A DNA stretch of 35,544 nucleotides. Source: Verrucomicrobiota bacterium (GTDB taxonomy: Bacteria > Verrucomicrobiota > Verrucomicrobiia > CAIQCK01). Of the stretch, positions 15,248-22,031 are shown in pieces. Both the position numbers and the translations under genes were made by a program. The notes under the pieces are model-generated. The model worked only from the letters and a program-made list of their open reading frames with translations, was not told the DNA's origin and did no database searches. Every line of letters starts with the position of its first letter. Position 1 is the stretch's first letter. The stretch covers positions 1-35,544 of the forward strand of contig JAPLTX010000040.1 in NCBI GenBank assembly GCA_026397915.1, given 5' to 3'.

Positions 15248-17578
15248 ATGAGAGCTAGCACCATTTTCACGTTGGCGTTTGTCTTTGCGACCGTCGCTGA
15301 CATCCACGCCGCCGACACGAATGCCACCATCCGTCTCCGTAGCTTCCTTTGTGAGACGCCGCTGGGTCGAGCGCACAGGCTGGCGACGGTTTCGGCTGTG
15401 ATCGAGAATGCTGGCGATGCGGCGGCCAAGGTGACGGCGCGGCTCGTTCTTCCTACCGGCATCAAAGCAATCAGCGGCAGCACGAATACGACGGTGCGGG
15501 TGGAAGCTACCGGAGAGAAGAGACTGACGTGGAAGATCGAGGCGGCCGTAGCTATGTCATACGAGTTAAAGCTCCAGCTTTGCCTCGCCGGCTCGACCCT
15601 GACGAACGCCACCATTGCGATGCGGTTCCTGCCGGAGATGAAGGCGCGGAAGTTGTCCTACATCCCCGCACCGACGCCGGTGCAGACGAAGATCCTCGTC
15701 GGCGCGCACAACTGCCCGTTGTGGGAGGCCGACAAGCCGCAGATGTGGGCCAACATCCTCAAGCACCCGGAGCGCACGCCCGCGCTCGGCTTCTACGCGC
15801 AGGAGAACCCGGAGGTCGCCGACTGGGAGACGAAATGGGCGGTCGAGCACGGCGTCTCGTTCTTCATCTACTGCTGGTATCGCGCCAGCCAGGGCGAGCC
15901 GGTGAAGCAGCGATTTGGCAGCGCCATCCACGACGCGCTGTTCAAGTCGCGGTTCGTGGACAAGCTCAAGTTCACCATCATGTGGGAGAACCAGAGCCGC
16001 GGCACCGCCGGCGTGGCCGACGAGCGCGACCTGATGACCAACCTCCTGCCGTTCTGGATGGAGAGCTACTTCAAGCATCCCGGCTACCTGAAGGTGGACA
16101 ACAAGCCCGTCCTGTTCATCTACCGGCCGGAGTTCCTCGTCAAAGACCTCGGCAGCATCGAGAACGTGCGGCGCGCGTTCGACCGGATGCGACGGGCGTG
16201 CCGGGACGCGGGCTTCGCGGGGCTGTATCTGCTCGGCGAATATCGCGGCCTCGACGCGCGGCATCTGGCGCTCATGAAGCAGCTCGGCCTCGACTACACC
16301 TTCGCGTATTGCTGGGGCATCCCGAACAGCCCGACGCCGCCACAGGCCATCGAGGCGCAGATGCAGAACATCCGCAAGACGCAGGAGCTGGGCATCCTGC
16401 CACAGGTCGTCACCGTCTCGCAGGCGTGGAGCGGATGGCGCGACGAGGGCAGCATCTGGAAAATCCCGCCGAGCGGCTTCGAGACGCTGCTGCGACAGGC
16501 GAAGGATTTCATCGGCACGCTGCCATCCACCGAGCTCGGCAGCAAGATGCTCATCCTCGACAACTGGAACGAGTGGGGCGAGGGCCATTACATCGCGCCG
16601 TATCGCGAGTATGGCTTCGGCTATCTCGACGCCGTGCGCAACGTCTTCGCCGACCCGCGCGAGCCGCACGTGGACCTCATCCCGGAAGACATCGGTCGCG
16701 GCCCCTACGACACCGCCTATTGGAGCCAGTCGCGCCGCGCCAACGACCTGCGCAAACTGACCGCCAAGAAAGTCCTCAAGGCTGGCGCTTCAGAGGACGG
16801 CCTCATCGGCTGGTGGGCGTTTGACGAGGCGAAGGATGCTCCCATCGCGCTCGATTATTCAGGCCATCGGCTCGGCGGCGTGCTGCACTTTGCGAACGGC
16901 TCCCCTCACCCCGGCCCTCTCCCCTCGCAAGCGAGGGGCGAGGGAGGCAGATCAGCGACGCCACTGGGCCAACCAACCGGTTCGGTTGCGACGAGGCTCT
17001 CCTCCCCCTCTCCCCGTCAGCGGGGAGAGGGTCGGGGTGAGGGGCCGTGGCGGGCCAAGGGACTCGACGGCAACGCCCTCGTCTGCGACGGCGGCTGTGT
17101 CATCGTCGAGAACAGTCCCCTGCTCTCTCCCACCAACGCGTTGACCATCGAATGCTGGGTCAAAGCCGACGCCGGCCCCCTGCGCAACAACTGGATGGTG
17201 AACCGCGTCTTCGGCGGCGACCCGTCCGCGGGCTATCGGCTGGGCGTGGTCGAGGGCAAGCCGTGCTTCCAGATTCCGCTGAAGCCTTGGACCCATCATC
17301 TCGCCGGCAACAAGCCGCTGCCGACCGGACAGTGGGTCCACCTTGCCGGCACGTTCGACGGCCAGACCATGCGGCTCTACATGAACGGCGAGGAATGCGG
17401 CACCATGCCCCGGCCCGCCCCGATCAAACCGAACACCTGCCATCTCTGTCTCGGCAACTACGAGATCGCCCACCCCGCCCACTTCAACGGCCTGCTCGAT
17501 GAGGTGCGTCTCTACGCCCGAGTCTTGACGCCCGAAGAACTCCGCCAGCATGTTCGCGCGATGGCGGGGCGGCGCTGA
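15248..17578 (+). CDS. Exported GH99-like (WbsX-type) protein with C-terminal LamG domain
   Basis: This is a 776-aa exported protein; the start at 15248 gives a signal peptide (about 1-22, ending DIHAA). A beta domain (25-130) precedes a GH99-like/WbsX region (about 155-475). It shows ALGFYAQENPEV, WETKWAVEHGVSFFIYCWYR, KPVLFIYRPEFL and the closing LDNWNEWGEGHYIAP. A LamG/concanavalin-like domain (about 515-765) starts with LIGWWAFDEAKD and ends with LLDEVRLYARVLTPEELR. GH99 enzymes are endo-alpha-mannosidases, but this subgroup is poorly characterised, so the substrate is open. The LamG domain is split by about 48 residues (Pro, Gly and Arg rich) encoded by a palindromic mobile repeat at 16902-17044. 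The reading frame stays open through it. Confidence 0.88.
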   Translation: MRASTIFTLAFVFATVADIHAADTNATIRLRSFLCETPLGRAHRLATVSAVIENAGDAAAKVTARLVLPTGIKAISGSTNTTVRVEATGEKRLTWKIEAAVAMSYELKLQLCLAGSTLTNATIAMRFLPEMKARKLSYIPAPTPVQTKILVGAHNCPLWEADKPQMWANILKHPERTPALGFYAQENPEVADWETKWAVEHGVSFFIYCWYRASQGEPVKQRFGSAIHDALFKSRFVDKLKFTIMWENQSRGTAGVADERDLMTNLLPFWMESYFKHPGYLKVDNKPVLFIYRPEFLVKDLGSIENVRRAFDRMRRACRDAGFAGLYLLGEYRGLDARHLALMKQLGLDYTFAYCWGIPNSPTPPQAIEAQMQNIRKTQELGILPQVVTVSQAWSGWRDEGSIWKIPPSGFETLLRQAKDFIGTLPSTELGSKMLILDNWNEWGEGHYIAPYREYGFGYLDAVRNVFADPREPHVDLIPEDIGRGPYDTAYWSQSRRANDLRKLTAKKVLKAGASEDGLIGWWAFDEAKDAPIALDYSGHRLGGVLHFANGSPHPGPLPSQARGEGGRSATPLGQPTGSVATRLSSPSPRQRGEGRGEGPWRAKGLDGNALVCDGGCVIVENSPLLSPTNALTIECWVKADAGPLRNNWMVNRVFGGDPSAGYRLGVVEGKPCFQIPLKPWTHHLAGNKPLPTGQWVHLAGTFDGQTMRLYMNGEECGTMPRPAPIKPNTCHLCLGNYEIAHPAHFNGLLDEVRLYARVLTPEELRQHVRAMAGRR
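16902..17044. mobile_element. REP/MITE-like palindromic element inserted in frame
   Basis: A 143-bp element has 23-bp terminal inverted repeats (16902-16924 and 17022-17044) that match at 22 of 23 positions and start CCCCTCACCCCGG. Each end holds its own hairpin (CCCCTCGC-AA-GCGAGGGG on the left; CCCTCTCCCCG with CGGGGAGAGGG on the right). It lies inside the LamG-encoding part of the GH99-like gene and adds a translated insert containing SPHPGPLPSQARGEGG. Such CCCTCACCCC elements are a known class of dispersed palindromes in bacterial genomes (recalled). It encodes no transposase, so it would move only in trans. Confidence 0.85.
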
Positions 17579-17656
17579 GGCAGCCCTTCCGCGTCAGCAA
17601 CGCTAATACCTAGGCACTCAATCGCAATCTTGTCCTTGGGCTTACTCCCATCTAAC

Positions 17657-18082
17657 TCACCGCTCCTTGAAGAACAGCCATGCTGCTGTGGCCAAAGCCC
17701 ACATCGATGCACCTATCTTCACTGCGGTCTGATAACCAGCGTTTGGATGCCAAGAATAATCCAAGATCAAGAGACAACTGGCCACAAACAATATGCAGAC
17801 CACTACCATGCGAACTTTCATCTTCGCTTTCTGGTTCGCAGTCATTGGCTGACTGAACTTGCGCCGGTATCTTACATAAGCCAAGATGGCGAGGCTTATG
17901 GCAATGAGCACAAAACTATATATATAGAAGCGCTCTGAACGCATCATCATGCCGCCCAATGCACCAAAGCCGATACCGACATACATCCATCGGCTCAGGA
18001 ACTGCTCGTCGGATGACGCAAACTTATCGCAGAATCTTGCCCATAAACTCTTCTTAGGAAGAGCCTTTACTGGATCATTCAT
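17657..18082 (-). CDS. Small integral membrane protein, unknown function (141 aa)
   Basis: I do not recognise a family. A charged N-terminus (1-30) is followed by four hydrophobic segments, at about 32-46, 53-69, 90-107 and 120-137. The composition is more AT-rich than the flanking carbohydrate genes. It lies 44 bp downstream of the right FN3 paralogue on the same strand, the same place that a different membrane protein (1455-1868) holds after the left FN3 gene. The two do not align by eye. A GTTAGAT motif follows its stop codon directly on the minus strand, but no complete attC fold could be built there. It could be part of a transcript with the FN3 gene. Confidence 0.72.
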   Translation of the reverse strand: MNDPVKALPKKSLWARFCDKFASSDEQFLSRWMYVGIGFGALGGMMMRSERFYIYSFVLIAISLAILAYVRYRRKFSQPMTANQKAKMKVRMVVVCILFVASCLLILDYSWHPNAGYQTAVKIGASMWALATAAWLFFKER

Positions 18083-18126
18083 TTCGCCCTCTTACTTTCT
18101 TTCCCATGGTCGCGAGTCGCGATTCT

Positions 18127-18747
18127 CTACGCCGCCATGCACTCGATGGCGCCGCACCATTCGCTCTGGACGTCGCCGAGGAGGGAGCAGACGCGGAACC
18201 AATACTTGGTGCCGCTGGTGAGTCCCTTGGCGGTGAAGCTGCTGTTGGTGGTGAAGCCCAGTTGCCGCCAGCCTGCGTCGCTCATCGGGTCGCTGCATAT
18301 CTGGATGATGAAGCTGCGGCCGTGCTGGCCGTGCCACATCGTGTCCACGCAGCCGCTGTGGTCGCCCATGGTGGCGCCGAGCTTGGCGGGCGGCACGGGC
18401 GGGGCGGCGGGGCCTCGTTTGCCAGCGACGGCGAAGCCGCTGGTGAGGATGATGGGCGCAGAGCCGCCGCTGGCGGTCTGGACGTAGTCGCGCCGCTCAA
18501 CGATCGCTCCTTCGGCGGCGGGGCGGGCGTCATTGCGGCTCTTGATGGCAACCTTAAGCTGGCCTTCGAGGCTGGTGACCAGGGCGTCGGCAGTGAGATA
18601 AGGTCCGGTCTTGGCATCGAACTCGACCGCCGTCGGCTTGGGCGTCGGGAAGTTCGGGTTGCCATTCATCTTGGTCTTGTGTTCCACGATGAGGTTGACC
18701 AACTCAGCGTCGGTCATGGTGCTGGGGGATGCTTTGGCTCGGTCCAT
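18127..18747 (-). CDS. Fibronectin type III domain protein, right paralogue (206 aa)
   Basis: This protein aligns without gaps over its full length with the protein of 558-1178, at about 73% identity by hand count. The C-terminal FN3 domain (about 117-203) contains LTSGTKYWFRVCSLLGD, and the N-terminal conserved region contains NPNFPTPKPT and ERRDYVQTASGG. The start at 18747 is supported by GGAGAAG just upstream and by identity with the paralogue's N-terminus. A longer frame to 18807 is rejected because it runs through the conserved palindrome. Upstream come a palindrome, TTGACA and a diverged 22-bp array in the same orientation relative to the gene as on the left. Downstream is a small membrane-protein gene. 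No signal peptide. Function is unknown. Confidence 0.87.
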   Translation of the reverse strand: MDRAKASPSTMTDAELVNLIVEHKTKMNGNPNFPTPKPTAVEFDAKTGPYLTADALVTSLEGQLKVAIKSRNDARPAAEGAIVERRDYVQTASGGSAPIILTSGFAVAGKRGPAAPPVPPAKLGATMGDHSGCVDTMWHGQHGRSFIIQICSDPMSDAGWRQLGFTTNSSFTAKGLTSGTKYWFRVCSLLGDVQSEWCGAIECMAA

Positions 18748-18768
18748 AGATTTCTTCTCCTTGGTGGC

Positions 18769-18823
18769 TGCCGGCCGCCGCCGGCAATGGCCGCACGGTG
18801 GCCGCAATGGCTGGTGTTGTCAA
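18769..18823 (-). promoter_or_regulatory. Promoter-operator region of the right FN3 gene
   Basis: On the minus strand, TTGACA lies at 18823-18818 and the palindrome TGCCGG-CGGCGG-CCGGCA at 18786-18769. Between them is CGTGCGGCC, and after the palindrome CCACCAAGGAG leads to the start codon. The order and the spacing between box and palindrome match the left copy (361-413) to within 2 bp, although the sequence between differs. No clear -10 hexamer is seen. It is likely a regulated promoter with an operator near the transcription start. Confidence 0.55.
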
Positions 18824-18864
18824 CGGCCAAATCCGGGGCCTTGGCTGTCATCCAATGCCGCACC

Positions 18865-19172
18865 CGCGTGGAGGTTATGGGTGGGTCTCGCGCAGATGAT
18901 GCCTCAGTGATGCACAGGTCAGGTATCAGTGGCGCGGAGGTAATACATGGGTTTCGCGCGGACCATGCCTCAGGTGTGCGGAGGTCAGGTATGGGTGGCG
19001 CGTAGCTAAGGTATCGGTGATGCACAACCCATGTATAGGTCGCGCACCAGTAATATATGGGTCATGCACTGGCAAGGTATCAGGTGCGCATGGGTCAGGT
19101 ATGGGTGGCGCGCGGGTAATACCTTGGTTGCGCGCCGATAAGGTATTAGGTGCGCGGAGGTAATGCCATGGA
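18865..19172 (-). repeat. 22-bp tandem repeat array, right copy, diverged
   Basis: Fourteen or so units keep a strict 22-bp period but differ from each other in many positions. On the plus strand typical units are CGCGGAGGTAATACATGGGT, TGCGGAGGTCAGGTATGGGT and CGCACCAGTAATATATGGGT, each followed by two more bases. The recurring parts are CGCG at the start and TATGGGT near the end. The reverse complement of the left array has the same features (GCGCGAGGACGGTGTATGGG). Relative to their FN3 genes both arrays have the same orientation. From 19173 to 19348 I see no repeat and no convincing gene. Confidence 0.85.
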
Positions 19173-19348
19173 TTGCGATCCAGGACAATTCCAACAGCAC
19201 CGCTCCTATAGGCATCCCAACATCCGAAGTGGTTGCTTTTGAGCGGATTAGACCCAAGAACCGGCTACCAAGCGCCTTCCTGGCGTTCCGGGCCACATCA
19301 CTGAACAAAAACAGCCACCCTAAACCCAGAGAGCTACCGAGCGACGCT

Positions 19349-19762
19349 CTATACCCTGCTCAAGGCTTCGAGGGATTCGTCCTGGAGGGCTTTCTCCATT
19401 AGCGGGAAAGCAACCTGCTCCTCGTAAAGGAAGTGCACGCGCAGCATGACGATGGCCATTCGGAGGAGGTGTTGGGCTTCGGCGAGGTTGCCAGCGCCCG
19501 CCAGTTGGGCCAGCAGATTGTCCTTTTCTTGATGGTCCAAGTGCAGCCGCTCGAAGGGCTGTCTGTCCTTCAGGATGTGGTTCAGCGCCGAGAACGCCAG
19601 ATGCTCCTCCTTCTCGCCGTGTCTGTGCAGCAGCGGCTCCAGCAGGCGCCCGATCACCTTGACTTCGCCGAGTGTCTGCACATAGGGCATCATCTGCTCG
19701 ACCTGGTCAAATGCGGCGAGGAAGACAGCGTGTTCTGTGCTGAGGGCGTCTGTGATTCGCAT
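19349..19762 (-). CDS. Hemerythrin HHE-domain protein (137 aa)
   Basis: This is a single four-helix HHE (hemerythrin-like) domain, which typically carries a di-iron site and binds or senses oxygen or nitric oxide. Candidate ligands lie in the expected order: TEHAVF (His11), LLHRHGEKEEH (His46, His48, Glu52, His54), LHLDHQEKD (His74, His77) and VHFLYEEQVAFP (His110, Glu114). The length is normal for a stand-alone domain and there is no signal peptide, so it is cytoplasmic. It has no attached sensor or output domain. The neighbours (FN3 module and a Cys-rich exported protein on the same strand) give no firm hint of pathway. Confidence 0.88.
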   Translation of the reverse strand: MRITDALSTEHAVFLAAFDQVEQMMPYVQTLGEVKVIGRLLEPLLHRHGEKEEHLAFSALNHILKDRQPFERLHLDHQEKDNLLAQLAGAGNLAEAQHLLRMAIVMLRVHFLYEEQVAFPLMEKALQDESLEALSRV

Positions 19763-19832
19763 AGCGCCAGACTACATCAACTCGCTGGCATTTCAAAACC
19801 GAATCCCGCGGCTCAACGGCTGTGATAAAGAA

Positions 19833-19914
19833 TTGTGGGAGGCCCCTTGCTTGCGCAAGAGGAACGACCGAACCTCCGAGTAGGCAGATCGCCTGAGGAA
19901 ATCACCTCCCACAA
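19833..19914. repeat. Inverted-repeat element in the gap 19763-20098
   Basis: Ten-base arms TTGTGGGAGG (19833-19842) and CCTCCCACAA (19905-19914) are perfectly complementary. The 62-bp interior holds a smaller palindrome (CTTGCGCAAG). The size and form resemble a short palindromic repeat or a structured RNA. The rest of the 336-bp gap holds no gene I can support. The far end carries a degenerate copy of the shared promoter box (20059-20111). Confidence 0.5.
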
Positions 19915-20058
19915 AACTAAATATCAAATATCAGCACTGCGTCTCCGCGTCACCCAAAAATTCACATCACTGGCAGCGATTCCACCCTGTCGAACCCGGT
20001 CTCATCAGAAAAGCGGTGGTCGCATTCATCACGCGCGAACATACTACACTTTCCGCCG

Positions 20059-20111
20059 GGCCGCTAATGCCGCCCACACAGTCGCGATTTTCGTTCCGTC
20101 ACTGCGGGGTG
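20059..20111 (+). repeat. Degenerate copy of the shared promoter repeat
   Basis: The stretch GCTAATGCC, then CCACACAGTCGCGATTTTCG, matches the upstream halves of the boxes before 13622 and 20694. The key TTTACC is replaced by CGTCAC and no CATACT or plus-strand gene follows. It overlaps the end of the minus-strand gene 20099-20500. This suggests the element spreads as a repeat and is not always a promoter. Confidence 0.5.
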
Positions 20112-20500
20112 TGGCCTTGTTTCACCAGCGCGCAGCAATCCACGGAGTGATCGCCGCAGTCCTTGCAGGAGTGGACCCACTCGGTTTCCTTGCCGCCCCG
20201 TTTCAAGACGAGCTTCTTGCCGCAACCGGGACAGGTGTCGGTGGCGATCGGTTCGAGGACGGAACCGCGGCCGGGTTTGGTCGAGAGGTCGCGTTTCGTC
20301 ATCACCATCACGGTCTTGCACTTCGCGCACATCATCGCCAACGAGGCGGTGTCGGGCAGCGCGGCGAACTGCGCCGGCGTCACCTGCTTGTAGATCAGCG
20401 CATGTTTCGTGCTGTAGTCATAGCCTTGAGCTTGCGCACCGGCGGCGGCGAGAAAGGCGAGACCGATCATGAGAGCGGTTGTCCGCATGAGTGATTTCAT
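20099..20500 (-). CDS. Exported Cys-rich, probably metal-binding protein (133 aa)
   Basis: The start at 20500 is chosen because it has GGAG 5 nt upstream and leads straight into a signal peptide (about 1-25, ending AGAQAQ). A further ATG 8 codons upstream lacks both. The mature part has cysteine pairs at CAKC (58, 61), CPGC (90, 93), CKDC (112, 115) and CC (122, 123), a rubredoxin- or zinc-ribbon-like spacing. I do not recognise a named family. Because it is exported, the cysteines might hold a metal or form disulfides. It is divergently placed from the MFS transporter, with 193 bp between the two starts. Confidence 0.75.
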   Translation of the reverse strand: MKSLMRTTALMIGLAFLAAAGAQAQGYDYSTKHALIYKQVTPAQFAALPDTASLAMMCAKCKTVMVMTKRDLSTKPGRGSVLEPIATDTCPGCGKKLVLKRGGKETEWVHSCKDCGDHSVDCCALVKQGHTPQ

Positions 20501-20622
20501 AAGTTCTCCAGTGTTGCCATGCATGTTACTGCATTAAACGCGGCAGCGCGAAGAAACCCTCACAACATTCCGATCCGGCGCCTTATCCAGTCGCGCACGG
20601 CCTGCCCCTCCCCCGCCCGCCG

Positions 20623-20686
20623 CTAACGGCATCCACACCGTCGCGATTTTCATCCCTTTACCGCAGGGCGCGGCGTAGCACATACT
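20623..20686 (+). promoter_or_regulatory. Shared promoter box, copy 3 (MFS gene)
   Basis: After CCGCTAACGG and TCCACACCG comes TCGCGATTTTCATCCC, then TTTACC at 20657-20662, an 18-bp spacer, CATACT at 20681-20686, and the ATG at 20694 after 7 nt. The geometry is identical to copies 1 and 2. The similarity extends upstream of the boxes into GCTAA and CCACA, shared with copy 1 and the degenerate copy at 20059-20111. Confidence 0.6.
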
Positions 20687-20693
20687 GCGGCGC

Positions 20694-22004
20694 ATGAGTT
20701 CGACTCGTGCCCCGAGTAATTTGCAGGCAGCCACCGCGCAGACTCCGCCGTTTCATCGGCACTACAAATGGGAGCTGCTGTTCCTGCTCTGCCTCGCGTT
20801 TTTCTTCCACCAAGGCGACCGCGCCATCTTCGGGGTGGTGCTGTCGGGGATTCGCACGGACCTCGGACTCACCGATGGGCAGCTTGGCATGGTCGGCTCG
20901 ATCTTGTTCTTGATGCTGGCGCTGACGATGCCGTTCGCCGGATACATCGGCGACAAGTGGAAGAAGAACTGGATCATCACATGCAGCCTGCTGTTCTGGA
21001 GTTCGGCGACGGTGTTTACCGGCTGCGCGCAGGGCATCGTCGGGCTGATCCTGCTGCGCAGCGTGGCGACGGCGGGCGGCGAGGCGTTTTACGCGCCGGC
21101 GGCGTATCCGCTGATGGCGAAGTTCCATCAGCGCACACGCGCGATGGCGCTGTCACTGCACCAAGGCGCGCTCTACGTGGGCGTGATGACGAGCGGGTTT
21201 CTCGGCGGGTGGATCGCGCAGAACTGGGGCTGGCGCTCGGCGTTCTACGTCTTCGGCGGGTGCGGCATCCTGCTGGGCATCATCTTCATCTTCCGGCTCA
21301 GGGACACGCCTGACGCCACGCCGACAGACTCCTCGGCGCAACCGCCCGGCCTTCGCGGCTTGTTGCAGGCACTCGGCGTTATCTTCCGCATCCCGACGGC
21401 GATAATGCTGACGATGGGGCTGACGGCCATCGTGTTCGTAAACAACGCCTTCATGGTCTGGGCGCCGGAGTTCCTGCGCGAGAAGGCCGACCTCTCGCTC
21501 ACGTTGGCGGGCGGTTACTCGATGTTCTGGCATCACTTGCCCGCGCTCATCGGCATCAGCATCGGCGGGCCGCTGTCGGACTGGCTGGTGCCGAAGCGCC
21601 CAACCGCCCGGCTGGAACTACAGGCCGTCGCGATGGCACTCGGCGCTCCGTGCATCGTGCTCATGGCGCTCGCGCCGAGCCTGACGACCGCGTGCATCGG
21701 TCTGGCGCTGTTCGGGTGGTTCCGTGGGTTGTATGAGTCCAACACGCACGCCGCGATGTTTGATGTGATTGAGCCGCAGCATCGCGCCTCGGCGGTGGCC
21801 ATCTCGGTCATGCTGGCATTCCTGGTCGGCTCGACCTCGCCGTGGCTGCTGGGCAAGAGCCGCGAGATTTTCGGCACCGCCCACGGCCTCTCGTATGGTT
21901 TCGCCGGATTGTCAGTCGCCTATCTCATCGGTGCCGCCGCCGTGACCGCTGCGCGCGTCTTCTTCTTCCACCGGGACCGCATCACCGAAGCTCGCGCCGA
22001 GTGA
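20694..22004 (+). CDS. Major facilitator superfamily transporter (436 aa)
   Basis: Twelve predicted membrane segments in two halves are visible. The MFS motif between helices 2 and 3 is present (GYIGDKWKKNW), and the first helix has FFFHQGDRAIFGVVLSGI, a form seen in sugar-acid and related MFS carriers. A loop of about 40 residues rich in Pro, Thr and Ser divides the halves (about 200-225). The length is normal. It shares a promoter-like box with the GH27 and GH99-like genes and precedes the sulfatase by 27 bp. A role in taking up products of polysaccharide breakdown is therefore a reasonable inference, but the substrate is not shown. Confidence 0.9.
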   Translation: MSSTRAPSNLQAATAQTPPFHRHYKWELLFLLCLAFFFHQGDRAIFGVVLSGIRTDLGLTDGQLGMVGSILFLMLALTMPFAGYIGDKWKKNWIITCSLLFWSSATVFTGCAQGIVGLILLRSVATAGGEAFYAPAAYPLMAKFHQRTRAMALSLHQGALYVGVMTSGFLGGWIAQNWGWRSAFYVFGGCGILLGIIFIFRLRDTPDATPTDSSAQPPGLRGLLQALGVIFRIPTAIMLTMGLTAIVFVNNAFMVWAPEFLREKADLSLTLAGGYSMFWHHLPALIGISIGGPLSDWLVPKRPTARLELQAVAMALGAPCIVLMALAPSLTTACIGLALFGWFRGLYESNTHAAMFDVIEPQHRASAVAISVMLAFLVGSTSPWLLGKSREIFGTAHGLSYGFAGLSVAYLIGAAAVTAARVFFFHRDRITEARAE

Positions 22005-22031
22005 TGTGGGTGATATACTGCCGGCCTCAAG

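Noticed and set aside
15529..16824. Alternate-frame coding region inside the GH99-like gene
   Set aside because: It overlaps the conserved GH99-like frame, is Arg-rich and shows no domain.
17580..17657. attC site after the right-hand small membrane protein
   Set aside because: A GTTAGAT motif follows the stop codon, but no matching left box and no symmetric fold could be built.
18748..18807. Twenty-residue N-terminal extension of the right FN3 protein
   Set aside because: It would translate the conserved palindrome and is not present in the paralogue, which starts at the equivalent Met.
19163..19402. Short plus-strand gene between the right array and hemerythrin
   Set aside because: It starts in the last array unit and runs into the end of the hemerythrin gene on the other strand. 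There is no ribosome site or family resemblance.
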